64,000 nt of DNA from an uncultured Eubacterium sp. (lineage in GTDB: Bacteria > Bacillota > Clostridia > Lachnospirales > Lachnospiraceae): contig CAKRGF010000006.1 in assembly GCA_934322085.1 (NCBI GenBank), positions 1 to 64,000 on the forward strand. The letters are read 5' to 3'. Position numbers and translations under genes: made by a program. The notes beneath the pieces are model-generated. The model saw nothing but the letters and a program-made list of their open reading frames with translations, ran no database searches and was not told the origin of the DNA. Each line of letters begins with the position of its first letter. The first letter of the stretch is position 1. Of the stretch, positions 43,680 through 50,541 are shown one piece after another.

Positions 43680-43703
43680 TCACTTTCTTTCATTTTCTGT
43701 CAT
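43661..43703 (-). promoter_or_regulatory. Two candidate FruR operators
   Basis: CATTTTCAGTCAT (43661-43673, inside the promoter spacer) and CATTTTCTGTCAT (43691-43703, just upstream of the -35) match at 12 of 13 positions and are 30 bp apart, about three helical turns. The first would directly block RNA polymerase. DeoR-type regulators bind such repeats; binding is inferred. Confidence 0.6.
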
Positions 43704-43814
43704 TTTTTTAAGAAAATGATTTAAGCCAAAAAATACCAGATAAAATAAACATCTAAGAGTCAGTCCTTTGATTATTTTATCCGGTATCTGCTTATATTAT
43801 TGGTATTATTACTT

Positions 43815-44060
43815 TTACTCTCGAATCCCATACTCCCGCAACAATTCTTTCTGATATTCTGTATCCATGATTGCTTTTTGTATATCTTCCATTCGATTAT
43901 CTGCTAACAAGCAGTGGTATAATGTGTTGATTTCCTCGATTCCTTGTGATATTCCTTTTGCCATTCCACGTGCTTCTCCTTGGACAATTCCTTGTGCAAT
44001 TCCCTTCTCTATTCCTCGTGCTTCTCCTCGTTCTTCATACATATCTAACAATACACACAT
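43815..44060 (-). CDS. Candidate intragenic Rpn antitoxin (RpnS-like), same frame as the nuclease
   Basis: Codon 259 of the Rpn gene is an ATG preceded, 10 nt upstream, by the perfect Shine-Dalgarno AAAAGGAGG. Initiation here would give an 81-residue protein made only of the C-terminal domain (M-C-V-L-L-D-M-Y-E-E-R, the Gly-rich repeats, and a helical end). This matches the RpnL/RpnS arrangement described in E. coli, in which the short product inhibits the nuclease. The SD also encodes G-K-G-G-K, so chance is possible, but its strength and position at the domain border are striking. Confidence 0.55.
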   Translation of the reverse strand: MCVLLDMYEERGEARGIEKGIAQGIVQGEARGMAKGISQGIEEINTLYHCLLADNRMEDIQKAIMDTEYQKELLREYGIRE

Positions 44061-44834
44061 ATTGATTTTTCCTCCTTTTCCTTCGGTTTCTTCAATTAAT
44101 TCTTTTGCTTTCCGATATCTCCTGTCATTTGTCACCGCCGACAACCAGTCTAAGAAAGCTTCAGGATGGTCTAATTCAAACTCTGTTGTTTGAAAATATT
44201 CATCCAGTTTCTTCCTGTCATTTCCACAGGACAGGTAACGGACTATGTACTTAAAATCTGATTGATACTGGCGAATTGTCGTTTCCGGCTGGCTTGCTAG
44301 GTTAATAATGCAAATGGGATGCTCAGGAATCCATTTTGCAAGTTCCTCACCAATGTCTTCCGGAAACTCCAGCATATCATTCAGACATCTTGGCTTTTTC
44401 CATTCTTTCTGACTGTAATTCAAAACCAACGTGATGACTGGGCTTAATTTCTGTGAATCGTTAATTTCCTTTGTCACCGGGTTTGGATAATTTCCGATTT
44501 TCCGATTACTTTCCTTAACTTCCTTTATCTGCTCCATATATTTTGCATGCTGGTATCCCATATCTCTCACTGGCATAACATTATTTTTGTCACTCTGATT
44601 TTCTAAACATAAGAAAAAGCTTCTATTGTTCTTCTTACACTTCATTGGCACATCCATCTGTAACTGGCGAAGTTTATCATCCGAGACGGCTTTCGTAATC
44701 AACTCGCCTGGTTCTCTCGACAACTCCTCCGCTGACACATAACATCTGCCACCAAATAAATTTACATTTACAATGTCTGAAAATACATCTTTGTACTGTA
44801 ATAAATTCTTCTCTGCTAAATCTTTTGCTCCCAA
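43815..44834 (-). CDS. Rpn-family PD-(D/E)XK nuclease (recombination-promoting nuclease/'putative transposase')
   Basis: This 339-residue protein starts at a TTG with GGGGGAT upstream. Residues 10-230 form the Rpn/PDDEXK domain, with D61 in L-Q-M-D-V-P and E78-N-Q80 in L-C-L-E-N-Q-S-D-K, then M-P-V-R-D-M-G-Y. The C-terminal 80 residues carry a Gly-rich repeat (G-E-A-R-G, G-I-A-Q-G, G-I-S-Q-G) typical of Rpn proteins. In E. coli such proteins are toxic nucleases in phage defence, checked by a small protein translated from within the same gene. A matching internal start is present here at 44060. It stands alone between the fru operon and the sigma/anti-sigma pair. Confidence 0.85.
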   Translation of the reverse strand: MGAKDLAEKNLLQYKDVFSDIVNVNLFGGRCYVSAEELSREPGELITKAVSDDKLRQLQMDVPMKCKKNNRSFFLCLENQSDKNNVMPVRDMGYQHAKYMEQIKEVKESNRKIGNYPNPVTKEINDSQKLSPVITLVLNYSQKEWKKPRCLNDMLEFPEDIGEELAKWIPEHPICIINLASQPETTIRQYQSDFKYIVRYLSCGNDRKKLDEYFQTTEFELDHPEAFLDWLSAVTNDRRYRKAKELIEETEGKGGKINMCVLLDMYEERGEARGIEKGIAQGIVQGEARGMAKGISQGIEEINTLYHCLLADNRMEDIQKAIMDTEYQKELLREYGIRE

Positions 44835-44915
44835 ATAATATCCCCCTTATTAGTCAAATCCTTTTGTTTCTATCTTTACAAGGAGACCCTCTGAGCCCCA
44901 CCCTTGTTTGTATAT

Positions 44916-44944
44916 ATACTAGCACATCTAGAGTTCGAAGTCAA
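44916..44944 (-). promoter_or_regulatory. Sigma-A promoter of the Rpn gene
   Basis: On the minus strand TTGACT (44939-44944) and TAGTAT (44916-44921) are separated by 17 bp, about 80 nt before the TTG start. The leader between them and the gene has no further frame. Confidence 0.65.
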
Positions 44945-44952
44945 TGCATTTA

Positions 44953-44966
44953 CTTACAATTGTAAG
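44953..44966. promoter_or_regulatory. 14-bp perfect palindrome upstream of the Rpn promoter
   Basis: CTTACAATTGTAAG lies 8 bp upstream of the -35 box of the Rpn promoter, a usual place for an activator or repressor dimer. The regulator is unknown. Confidence 0.45.
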
Positions 44967-44981
44967 GCGACTTACGCCACC

Positions 44982-45040
44982 AAAAAGAGCATAAAATCGA
45001 GTCAAAATACCAAATTCCGGCGTATAAAAAGAGCGTAAAA
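44982..45040. repeat. Two 15-bp direct repeats in the 338-bp intergenic region
   Basis: AAAAAGAGCATAAAA (44982-44996) and AAAAAGAGCGTAAAA (45026-45040) differ at one base and are 44 bp apart. The 44835-45172 gap holds only these, the Rpn promoter and palindrome, and the terminator at 45118; I see no gene in it. Confidence 0.45.
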
Positions 45041-45117
45041 CGCCCCCCGCCAATAGGAGGGAAGAACTTACCGATGAAAAAACCCTTACACAAGAAGTAA
45101 TGAAACATTTCCAAAAT

Positions 45118-45150
45118 AAAAACACATCGCTATGCCATGTGTTTTTATTT
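45118..45150 (-). terminator. Terminator of the sigma/anti-sigma operon
   Basis: AAAAACACAT and ATGTGTTTTT pair as a stem with a 9-nt loop and are followed on the minus strand by a T-rich stretch, 23 nt after the anti-sigma-like stop. It may also work on the plus strand. Confidence 0.75.
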
Positions 45151-45172
45151 TATGTGGCTTACATAAGATTTT

Positions 45173-46447
45173 TTAGAGCGAACTCACATCCACGAGATAT
45201 GCTCTCTTTTTGTTTGTAATCAGAATTTTCTTCTGTGTTTTCACCAGATGAATTTCCATATCATTTCTTAACTTCCTCGGAATATTCATCTTCTTCCACG
45301 TATGATTTGTGAGTTGAATGAGATAAACCGCCTGTTTTTTCTCCTCCAGATTTCCAAATAATACATAATCACCACTTACATCAATTACATCGCCACTATC
45401 CTTAACATCCGGAATGGTAAATGACTGATTTCCGGTAATTTCATAAAATTCCAGTGATTTCTTTTTGTGGTGGTAACGGTAAGACCATTTCATATTAACA
45501 AGGCCGACACCTGAATATTTCTTCTCAATTCTCATGGTCTGTAAATTTACTACGCATGTAGAATCCTCTTCTGTACTGTTTTTAAAAATTGACTCACCGT
45601 AGGTTAAAATTCGGTTTTCATCCAAAAACTCAATTTCTGTTGTTCTGGCATATCCATTCACGAGTTTCTGACTTATTTTTTCCTCCGTCTGCGAAGCAAT
45701 ATCAAAGACTGACCAGTAGCCGTCTCCCCTGTGATTGCACAAAATTTTACTACCTTCCGGTGACATAACAAAATTGCATATCATGTTACCGCCGGATATT
45801 TTTTTCACCGTTTTCTCTGCCAGATTGATTTCCACCAAATAACCTTTTGTCGCATTTTCTTCTTCTCTTACACCGTAAATTGTATCATTTTTATAATAAG
45901 AGAAAATCTCGGTAATTCCTCCCGTGTAATTAAAGGCATAAATTTCGTTGCCGCTTACCACATATTGAAAACCGCATTTTTCCCCGTCAAGTACACTTTC
46001 AAAAGTAATCGGTGTCATTTTCTTTAATCCGTCGGAAATCACAGTGTACACATGGTCTACTTTTTCCTCATCTCCCTCAAAATGATATTCACTGATAAAA
46101 CTTTCTTTCTCTCCGACCACCATCATGTTTTCCTGCAATTGTATCGCACCATCCTTTCCCGCCTTGACATCTGCCACTTCTTTGGCTGGTTCTGGATTTA
46201 GCTCTACCTCCGTGACATTTTCCTTGCCAAACATATTTTCCAAAAGTGATTGAAATACATTGGATTTCGTTGCTGCCACAGTTACAAAAGTTCCGCACAA
46301 AACGAAAATCACTACCACCGCAGCCGCTGTCCGAAGTTTTTTCATTGAATTTCTCCTATGGGAAATACCCTGTATCTTTTCCAGATTCAGTGCCTCTTCC
46401 ACCCAGTCTTCCGGGGCTTTAATCTTATCTATTTTTTTTATATCCAT
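45173..46447 (-). CDS. Membrane-anchored probable anti-sigma factor with extracytoplasmic propeller-like domain
   Basis: This 424-residue protein has a short cytoplasmic N-terminus (about 1-36, A-P-E-D-W-V-E-E-A-L), one membrane helix at about 39-58 and a long outer part from residue 60 with repeated beta-strand segments that look like WD or TolB-type blades (S-P-E-G-S-K-I-L-C; N-R-I-L-T-Y-G). It lies 25 nt after an ECF sigma gene, so it probably binds that sigma factor inside and senses a signal outside. The sensor domain is not one I can name. Confidence 0.7.
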   Translation of the reverse strand: MDIKKIDKIKAPEDWVEEALNLEKIQGISHRRNSMKKLRTAAAVVVIFVLCGTFVTVAATKSNVFQSLLENMFGKENVTEVELNPEPAKEVADVKAGKDGAIQLQENMMVVGEKESFISEYHFEGDEEKVDHVYTVISDGLKKMTPITFESVLDGEKCGFQYVVSGNEIYAFNYTGGITEIFSYYKNDTIYGVREEENATKGYLVEINLAEKTVKKISGGNMICNFVMSPEGSKILCNHRGDGYWSVFDIASQTEEKISQKLVNGYARTTEIEFLDENRILTYGESIFKNSTEEDSTCVVNLQTMRIEKKYSGVGLVNMKWSYRYHHKKKSLEFYEITGNQSFTIPDVKDSGDVIDVSGDYVLFGNLEEKKQAVYLIQLTNHTWKKMNIPRKLRNDMEIHLVKTQKKILITNKKRAYLVDVSSL

Positions 46448-46472
46448 TATTTTGCCTCCTGTTTAATCCCTG

Positions 46473-46967
46473 TTAATTTTTCATGATAGCAGCGAGTTTT
46501 TCTCTGCCTCTGCGAAGTCTTGATTTCACCGTATTCACACTTGTATGCAGCATTTTTGCAATTTCACCCGTGCCATATTCTTCATAATAATAAAGCACAA
46601 TTACTTCACGGTACCGAAAAGATAATTTCCGCAGAGCCTCAACAAGCTGCTCCGTTTCTTCATCTTCTATTTGCAAAGAGCCAGACTTTTGGTTCTCCTG
46701 TGGCACATATCCAATATCCACATTTCGATTCCAGAACTGCCTGTGGTAATCTCTGCATTCATTTCGCGCAACTGTGTAAAGCCACGCTTTTATGTGTTCT
46801 TCCTCTCGAAAGGTTTGTTCTGTCTGATAGAGTTTCAGAAACGTATTTTGAAAGCAGTCCTTTGCCGCTTCCTCATTCTGCGTCCAGACAACACATAGTC
46901 TCGTTATGTCATCTGCATACTGCCGCACGACGTCCTCATACTCCATCCCGGCATATTTATTTATCAT
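46473..46967 (-). CDS. ECF-type RNA polymerase sigma factor
   Basis: This 164-residue protein has sigma region 2 (A-A-K-D-C-F-Q-N-T-F-L-K-L-Y, then W-L-Y-T-V-A-R-N-E-C-R-D) and region 4 (F-R-Y-R-E-V-I-V-L-Y-Y-Y-E-E and the helix-turn-helix T-G-E-I-A-K-M-L-H-T-S-V-N-T-V-K-S-R-L). Length and domains fit the ECF class. It is translated just before the anti-sigma-like protein and probably activates its own operon. Confidence 0.9.
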   Translation of the reverse strand: MINKYAGMEYEDVVRQYADDITRLCVVWTQNEEAAKDCFQNTFLKLYQTEQTFREEEHIKAWLYTVARNECRDYHRQFWNRNVDIGYVPQENQKSGSLQIEDEETEQLVEALRKLSFRYREVIVLYYYEEYGTGEIAKMLHTSVNTVKSRLRRGREKLAAIMKN

Positions 46968-47095
46968 TGCCTGATACTCCTTTACTACAATATCTTTTTT
47001 GCATGCATGGTAGAAAATAATTACTTTCTATATAATACACGATTTGGAAGGGAAAATGGGTGCAGGATTTTAATTTTTGTTGTTTAGCTGACCGC

Positions 47096-47125
47096 TTTAC
47101 AACCTGTGTATGAAAGTGCTATAAT
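47096..47125 (+). promoter_or_regulatory. Sigma-A promoter of the small coiled-coil gene
   Basis: TTTACA (47096-47101) and a perfect TATAAT (47120-47125) are separated by 18 bp, 31 nt before the start at 47157. Confidence 0.7.
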
Positions 47126-47156
47126 GATGATGTCGGAACGAAAGGAGCTGATGTAT

Positions 47157-47333
47157 ATGTTCATTGAAGAATTGGCAAACGAAGACGTAGCTGCTGTCAT
47201 TAACGATACCAACCGCGGTCGAATCCGTAAATTAAAAGCAAGAATAGAAGACCTTGAAGCACTGCTGGCGGAAAAGGATAAGCAAATCAAAGACCTTAAA
47301 CTTAACTTAAAAAGAGAAAACCTCACCCCATAA
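47157..47333 (+). CDS. Small coiled-coil protein
   Basis: This 58-residue protein consists of a short N-terminal segment (M-F-I-E-E-L-A-N-E-D-V-A-A-V) and a charged coiled coil with heptads (R-K-L-K-A-R-I-E-D-L-E-A-L-L-A-E-K-D). The start has AAAGGAG 9 nt upstream; longer frames would begin upstream of the TATAAT. It has its own promoter and ends at a very long hairpin. The coil resembles leucine-zipper or SlyX-like dimerisers, but no family can be named. Confidence 0.65.
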   Translation: MFIEELANEDVAAVINDTNRGRIRKLKARIEDLEALLAEKDKQIKDLKLNLKRENLTP

Positions 47334-47343
47334 TATCCAAACA

Positions 47344-47417
47344 AAAATGAAGTTCAATTCGTGAGAGACTATAATGCGAAGCATTATCTTGTCTCGACAC
47401 GAATGAACTTCATTTTT
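47344..47417. terminator. Long near-perfect hairpin, bidirectional terminator
   Basis: The outer stem pairs about 19 bases (starting AAAATGAAGTTCA, with one bulge), then GAGAC with GTCTC and ATAATGC with GCATTAT around GAA, so nearly the whole 74 nt folds back. T runs flank both sides (T7 on plus, T5 on minus). It separates the coiled-coil gene from the convergent GH43 gene. It is much longer than an ordinary terminator. Confidence 0.75.
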
Positions 47418-48386
47418 TTACTCCCACACTATTTTTCTCACTCTTGCATGCCGGCATGGGTCATGCAGAGGGTCATTTTCCGAATATCCGCATCTTCCCT
47501 CAAAACATTCCAGACTTCTGGCATGATATACGAAAATATCATTTCCATCCTTATCTTTTGTAAATGAATTGTGTCCGGGTCCAAATTCCTCATGTAAATC
47601 TTCGGATGTAAGCACCGGTGTATTCTGCTTTGTCCATGAATCCCGCTTTAGCAAATCACTTCCCTCTTTGGCAGAAATTACTCCTACACAATACTCCGGA
47701 CCAGTACCGGACGCTGAAAAGAAAACCATTATTCTGCCATCATGTTTGACAGCTGCAGGTCCCTCATTTACGGCATAGCGGACTTTTTCCCAGTCATACT
47801 CCGGCTCAGTTAAAAGCATCGGAAGCGAAATTAATTTCCACGGCTCCTCGCGATTAACCTCACCCAAATACAGGCAGGAAATTTTCTCCGGACTATGCTG
47901 CGCCCAAATCACATAAGAGCGTTCACCATCTTCAAAGTAAGTCATATCCAAGGAAAATCCGGTGAAAGAAAAATCATCCTCTTCCCGCTTTTGGAATTTT
48001 CCCTTTTCGCTCCAAGTTCCGGTATATGGATCATCGCTGTCGCAAACAAGAACGTGACAGTCAAATGCCCAGTTATTTTCCTTGTCCTCACTTCCGGCAT
48101 AAAACACATACCAGCGTCCTGCGATATAATGCAGTTCCGGCGCCCAGATAAAACGATGTGTTAATGTTGTATCTGCCACTTTCCAGATAGTAATTTCTTC
48201 TGCCGATGTAAGTTCTGAAATATCTTTTGCCCGCCGCAAAATCACACGGTCATATCCATCCTTGTCGTCTGCACTTTTCATTGGATAAGAAGCGGTGAAA
48301 TAATAAAATCCATCGGGTCCCAGTGTAATATACGGGTCGGCGCGCTCCCCAATAAACGGATTTTGATAACACTCTTTAAACTGCAT
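47418..48386 (-). CDS. GH43 family glycosidase (arabinofuranosidase/xylosidase type)
   Basis: This 322-residue cytoplasmic enzyme has the GH43 five-bladed propeller motifs: catalytic base in R-A-D-P-Y-I near 18, W-A-P-E-L-H near 88, the pKa-tuning Asp in S-L-D-M-T-Y, and catalytic acid in N-E-G-P-A. No signal peptide is seen, so it should act on imported arabino- or xylo-oligosaccharides, complementing the secreted GH10 xylanase nearby. The AraC regulator is divergently transcribed next to it. Substrate cannot be fixed by sequence. Confidence 0.87.
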   Translation of the reverse strand: MQFKECYQNPFIGERADPYITLGPDGFYYFTASYPMKSADDKDGYDRVILRRAKDISELTSAEEITIWKVADTTLTHRFIWAPELHYIAGRWYVFYAGSEDKENNWAFDCHVLVCDSDDPYTGTWSEKGKFQKREEDDFSFTGFSLDMTYFEDGERSYVIWAQHSPEKISCLYLGEVNREEPWKLISLPMLLTEPEYDWEKVRYAVNEGPAAVKHDGRIMVFFSASGTGPEYCVGVISAKEGSDLLKRDSWTKQNTPVLTSEDLHEEFGPGHNSFTKDKDGNDIFVYHARSLECFEGRCGYSENDPLHDPCRHARVRKIVWE

Positions 48387-48494
48387 TTCTCGGTCCCCCT
48401 TATTTACTTCCTGATTTAATAAGCGTACAATAATCCCCTCATTATCGCCATGTCATTTTGTGACCTTGTTTTGGAAAAATGCAACTACTTTCCT

Positions 48495-48524
48495 TTGACA
48501 CACAAAGGAGTAACATGGTAAAAT
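48495..48524 (+). promoter_or_regulatory. Sigma-A promoter of the AraC regulator
   Basis: TTGACA (48495-48500) and TAAAAT (48519-48524) are separated by 18 bp, 21 nt before the araC-type start codon. Confidence 0.65.
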
Positions 48525-48545
48525 CAAGCAAAAGGGGGACTATTC

Positions 48546-49433
48546 ATGGCTGCAAAAACATTTGACGAAGTATATCTGGTAAATTATTCATCTTACGATG
48601 ATGTCAATCTGTATGAGGTCGGATGTCAAAAATGCGACCCATCTTATGGATATGGTCCAATTATCCGCAAATTATATATTCTGCATTATGTCGTAAGCGG
48701 TGAGGGTATTCTGCATATTCAGGACAAAGAGTTTGCCGTAAAAGAACATGATATCTTTGTTATACCAGCACACACCCCATCCTATTACGAAGCCAGTGAA
48801 AAAAATCCATGGAACTATATCTGGATTCAGTTTGATGGTTTCAAAATCAAGGAAATGCTGAATCACTGTGGTTTGTCAGAAACAAATCCTGTTCTCTCCC
48901 TATATGAACATGCACAAAAAACGGAGCACTGTCTGCGTGATACTCTTACAAATCACGAGGATGAATACGCCTGCATTGGCAATGTATATCAATTATTTCA
49001 GCACATGGTTCATGCAGCAAATCTAGAAAAAAAAGACAAGAAAAAGAAAACAGATGCGTTGACTTATATTCAAAACACCATCTGTTTTATCAAACAAAAA
49101 TATTCAGACCCCATCCGTATTCAGGACATTGCCGATTACTGTGGATTAAACCGCTCCTATCTGACGCGGTTATTTAAGCACGCCACCGGTTATACCCCAC
49201 AGGAATATCTCGCGCAGTACCGCATTAATCAGGCAAAACAATTGTTGGAAGAAAGCTCTATGTCCATTCAGCATATTGCCTACTGTGTCGGATACAATGA
49301 CGCTTTTACTTTTTCCAAACTTTTTAAGAGGCAGACCGGATTTTCCCCGTCCGATTACCGTGATTTTTCCCATCAAAAAACTCCGATTACGGAACACACA
49401 CTGCATACCGTAATCGGAGATAAAATCGAGTAA
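48546..49433 (+). CDS. AraC-family transcriptional regulator
   Basis: This 295-residue regulator has an N-terminal cupin (about 20-110: L-H-Y-V-V-S-G-E-G-I-L; D-I-F-V-I-P-A-H-T-P) and a C-terminal pair of helix-turn-helix motifs (about 180-285: I-A-D-Y-C-G-L-N-R-S-Y-L-T-R-L-F-K; I-A-Y-C-V-G-Y-N-D-A-F-T-F-S-K-L-F-K). It is divergent from the GH43 gene and likely activates it in response to an arabinose- or xylose-type sugar. Confidence 0.9.
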   Translation: MAAKTFDEVYLVNYSSYDDVNLYEVGCQKCDPSYGYGPIIRKLYILHYVVSGEGILHIQDKEFAVKEHDIFVIPAHTPSYYEASEKNPWNYIWIQFDGFKIKEMLNHCGLSETNPVLSLYEHAQKTEHCLRDTLTNHEDEYACIGNVYQLFQHMVHAANLEKKDKKKKTDALTYIQNTICFIKQKYSDPIRIQDIADYCGLNRSYLTRLFKHATGYTPQEYLAQYRINQAKQLLEESSMSIQHIAYCVGYNDAFTFSKLFKRQTGFSPSDYRDFSHQKTPITEHTLHTVIGDKIE

Positions 49434-49436
49434 TTC

Positions 49437-49685
49437 TTATCGACGGAACAAACCTTTTTTCTCATAAGGCTCACTTGTATGGGAAACTAATTCATAACCA
49501 ATCTCTTTAATTTCCTTTTCCAGCATAAGAATATCTAACGATTCCTCGCTGATTACAACAGTTTCGCCTTTTTTGGCAGAGGAAGAAACTTTCTTCACCT
49601 TACAATGATTGCGAATCAAATCATTCATATGCGATTCGCACATGCCACACATCATACCGTCAATTTTTAACACGGTTTTTACCAT
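49437..49685 (-). CDS. Heavy-metal-associated (CopZ-like) protein
   Basis: This 82-residue protein has one HMA fold with the metal motif G-M-M-C-G-M-C (C-x2-C) near residue 10. It should bind copper or another soft metal in the cytoplasm. No CopA ATPase is adjacent. The ATG at 49685 has GGGAG 9 nt upstream. Its stop lies 3 nt from that of the convergent AraC gene. Confidence 0.85.
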   Translation of the reverse strand: MVKTVLKIDGMMCGMCESHMNDLIRNHCKVKKVSSSAKKGETVVISEESLDILMLEKEIKEIGYELVSHTSEPYEKKGLFRR

Positions 49686-49750
49686 TGGAATCATCTCCCT
49701 TAACACATTTTCATGTCTATTATAGCAAGAGATTCACCCTTTGTAAAAGA

Positions 49751-50428
49751 TTATTTGTTTGTTGATAAAAATGGTTGCAGAACGCCTGCCATCTGGTTAA
49801 TCGGCATCGACTGCAGATAAATCTTACCGGGACCGGTCACTACGGTGTTAAAGAATCCTTCTCCACCAAGCACTTTATTTTTCAATCCCTTAACGGTTGT
49901 AATATCCATCGTACAAGTTGCATCCATCGCAGCTAAGTAGCCGGTATCAATAATCATCTGCTGTCCTGCTGCCAGCTCATATTCCTTTACATAACCATCA
50001 ATTTCTACAAAAGCCGTACCGTTGCCGGAAAGTCTCTGCATAATAAAACCTTCGCCACCAAACAGACCGCCACCTAATTTTTTCTGGAACGCAACCGATA
50101 ATGTCACTCCATCCGTAGAAGCAAGAAATGCACTCTTCTGTGCAATTATCTCATTCCCATTTCCAATTTCAAATGCCAAAATCGAACCCGGAAAACTGGA
50201 AGCGTATGCAATCTGTCCAGGTCCGCCTTCTGCTGTATAACGGTTCTGAAACATATTTTCGCCGCTAAACATACGTCCAATCATTTTTCCCATTCCGCCG
50301 CCGGATGTCTCCATTTTCATATTTGGTGTCATCCACGACATGGCTCCTTTTTCCGTAATCATAGACTCGCCAGGCTCTAAATCGCAAATAACAACCGGCA
50401 ATGGTGCTCCTTCAATTGAATATTTCAT
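49751..50428 (-). CDS. AIM24/TIGR00266-family protein
   Basis: This 225-residue beta-rich protein has the Gly-rich AIM24 pattern: L-E-P-G-E-S-M-I-T-E-K-G-A-M near 20, E-G-G-P-G-Q-I-A-Y-A-S-S-F-P-G, G-G-G-L-F-G-G-E-G-F-I-M-Q-R, and the C-terminal G-P-G-K-I-Y-L-Q. The family is widespread and of unknown function. AGGAG lies upstream of the ATG. Confidence 0.88.
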   Translation of the reverse strand: MKYSIEGAPLPVVICDLEPGESMITEKGAMSWMTPNMKMETSGGGMGKMIGRMFSGENMFQNRYTAEGGPGQIAYASSFPGSILAFEIGNGNEIIAQKSAFLASTDGVTLSVAFQKKLGGGLFGGEGFIMQRLSGNGTAFVEIDGYVKEYELAAGQQMIIDTGYLAAMDATCTMDITTVKGLKNKVLGGEGFFNTVVTGPGKIYLQSMPINQMAGVLQPFLSTNK

Positions 50429-50541
50429 ATGTATAAAATCTCCTTTCGCAAATCAAAATTTGCTTTATTTTAACATAATCACCGCACACTTTCTATCATC
50501 ATTGTAGAAACGGTTGGAAAAATGTCACAACTGTTTGTAAT

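Noticed and set aside
43815..44834. Rpn gene read as an active transposase of an insertion sequence
   Set aside because: No terminal inverted repeats or target duplication were seen around it; the label 'putative transposase' is a family-name legacy.
44928..45125. 65-codon minus-strand frame upstream of the Rpn gene
   Set aside because: It spans the Rpn promoter and direct repeats, has no SD, and does not look like a protein.
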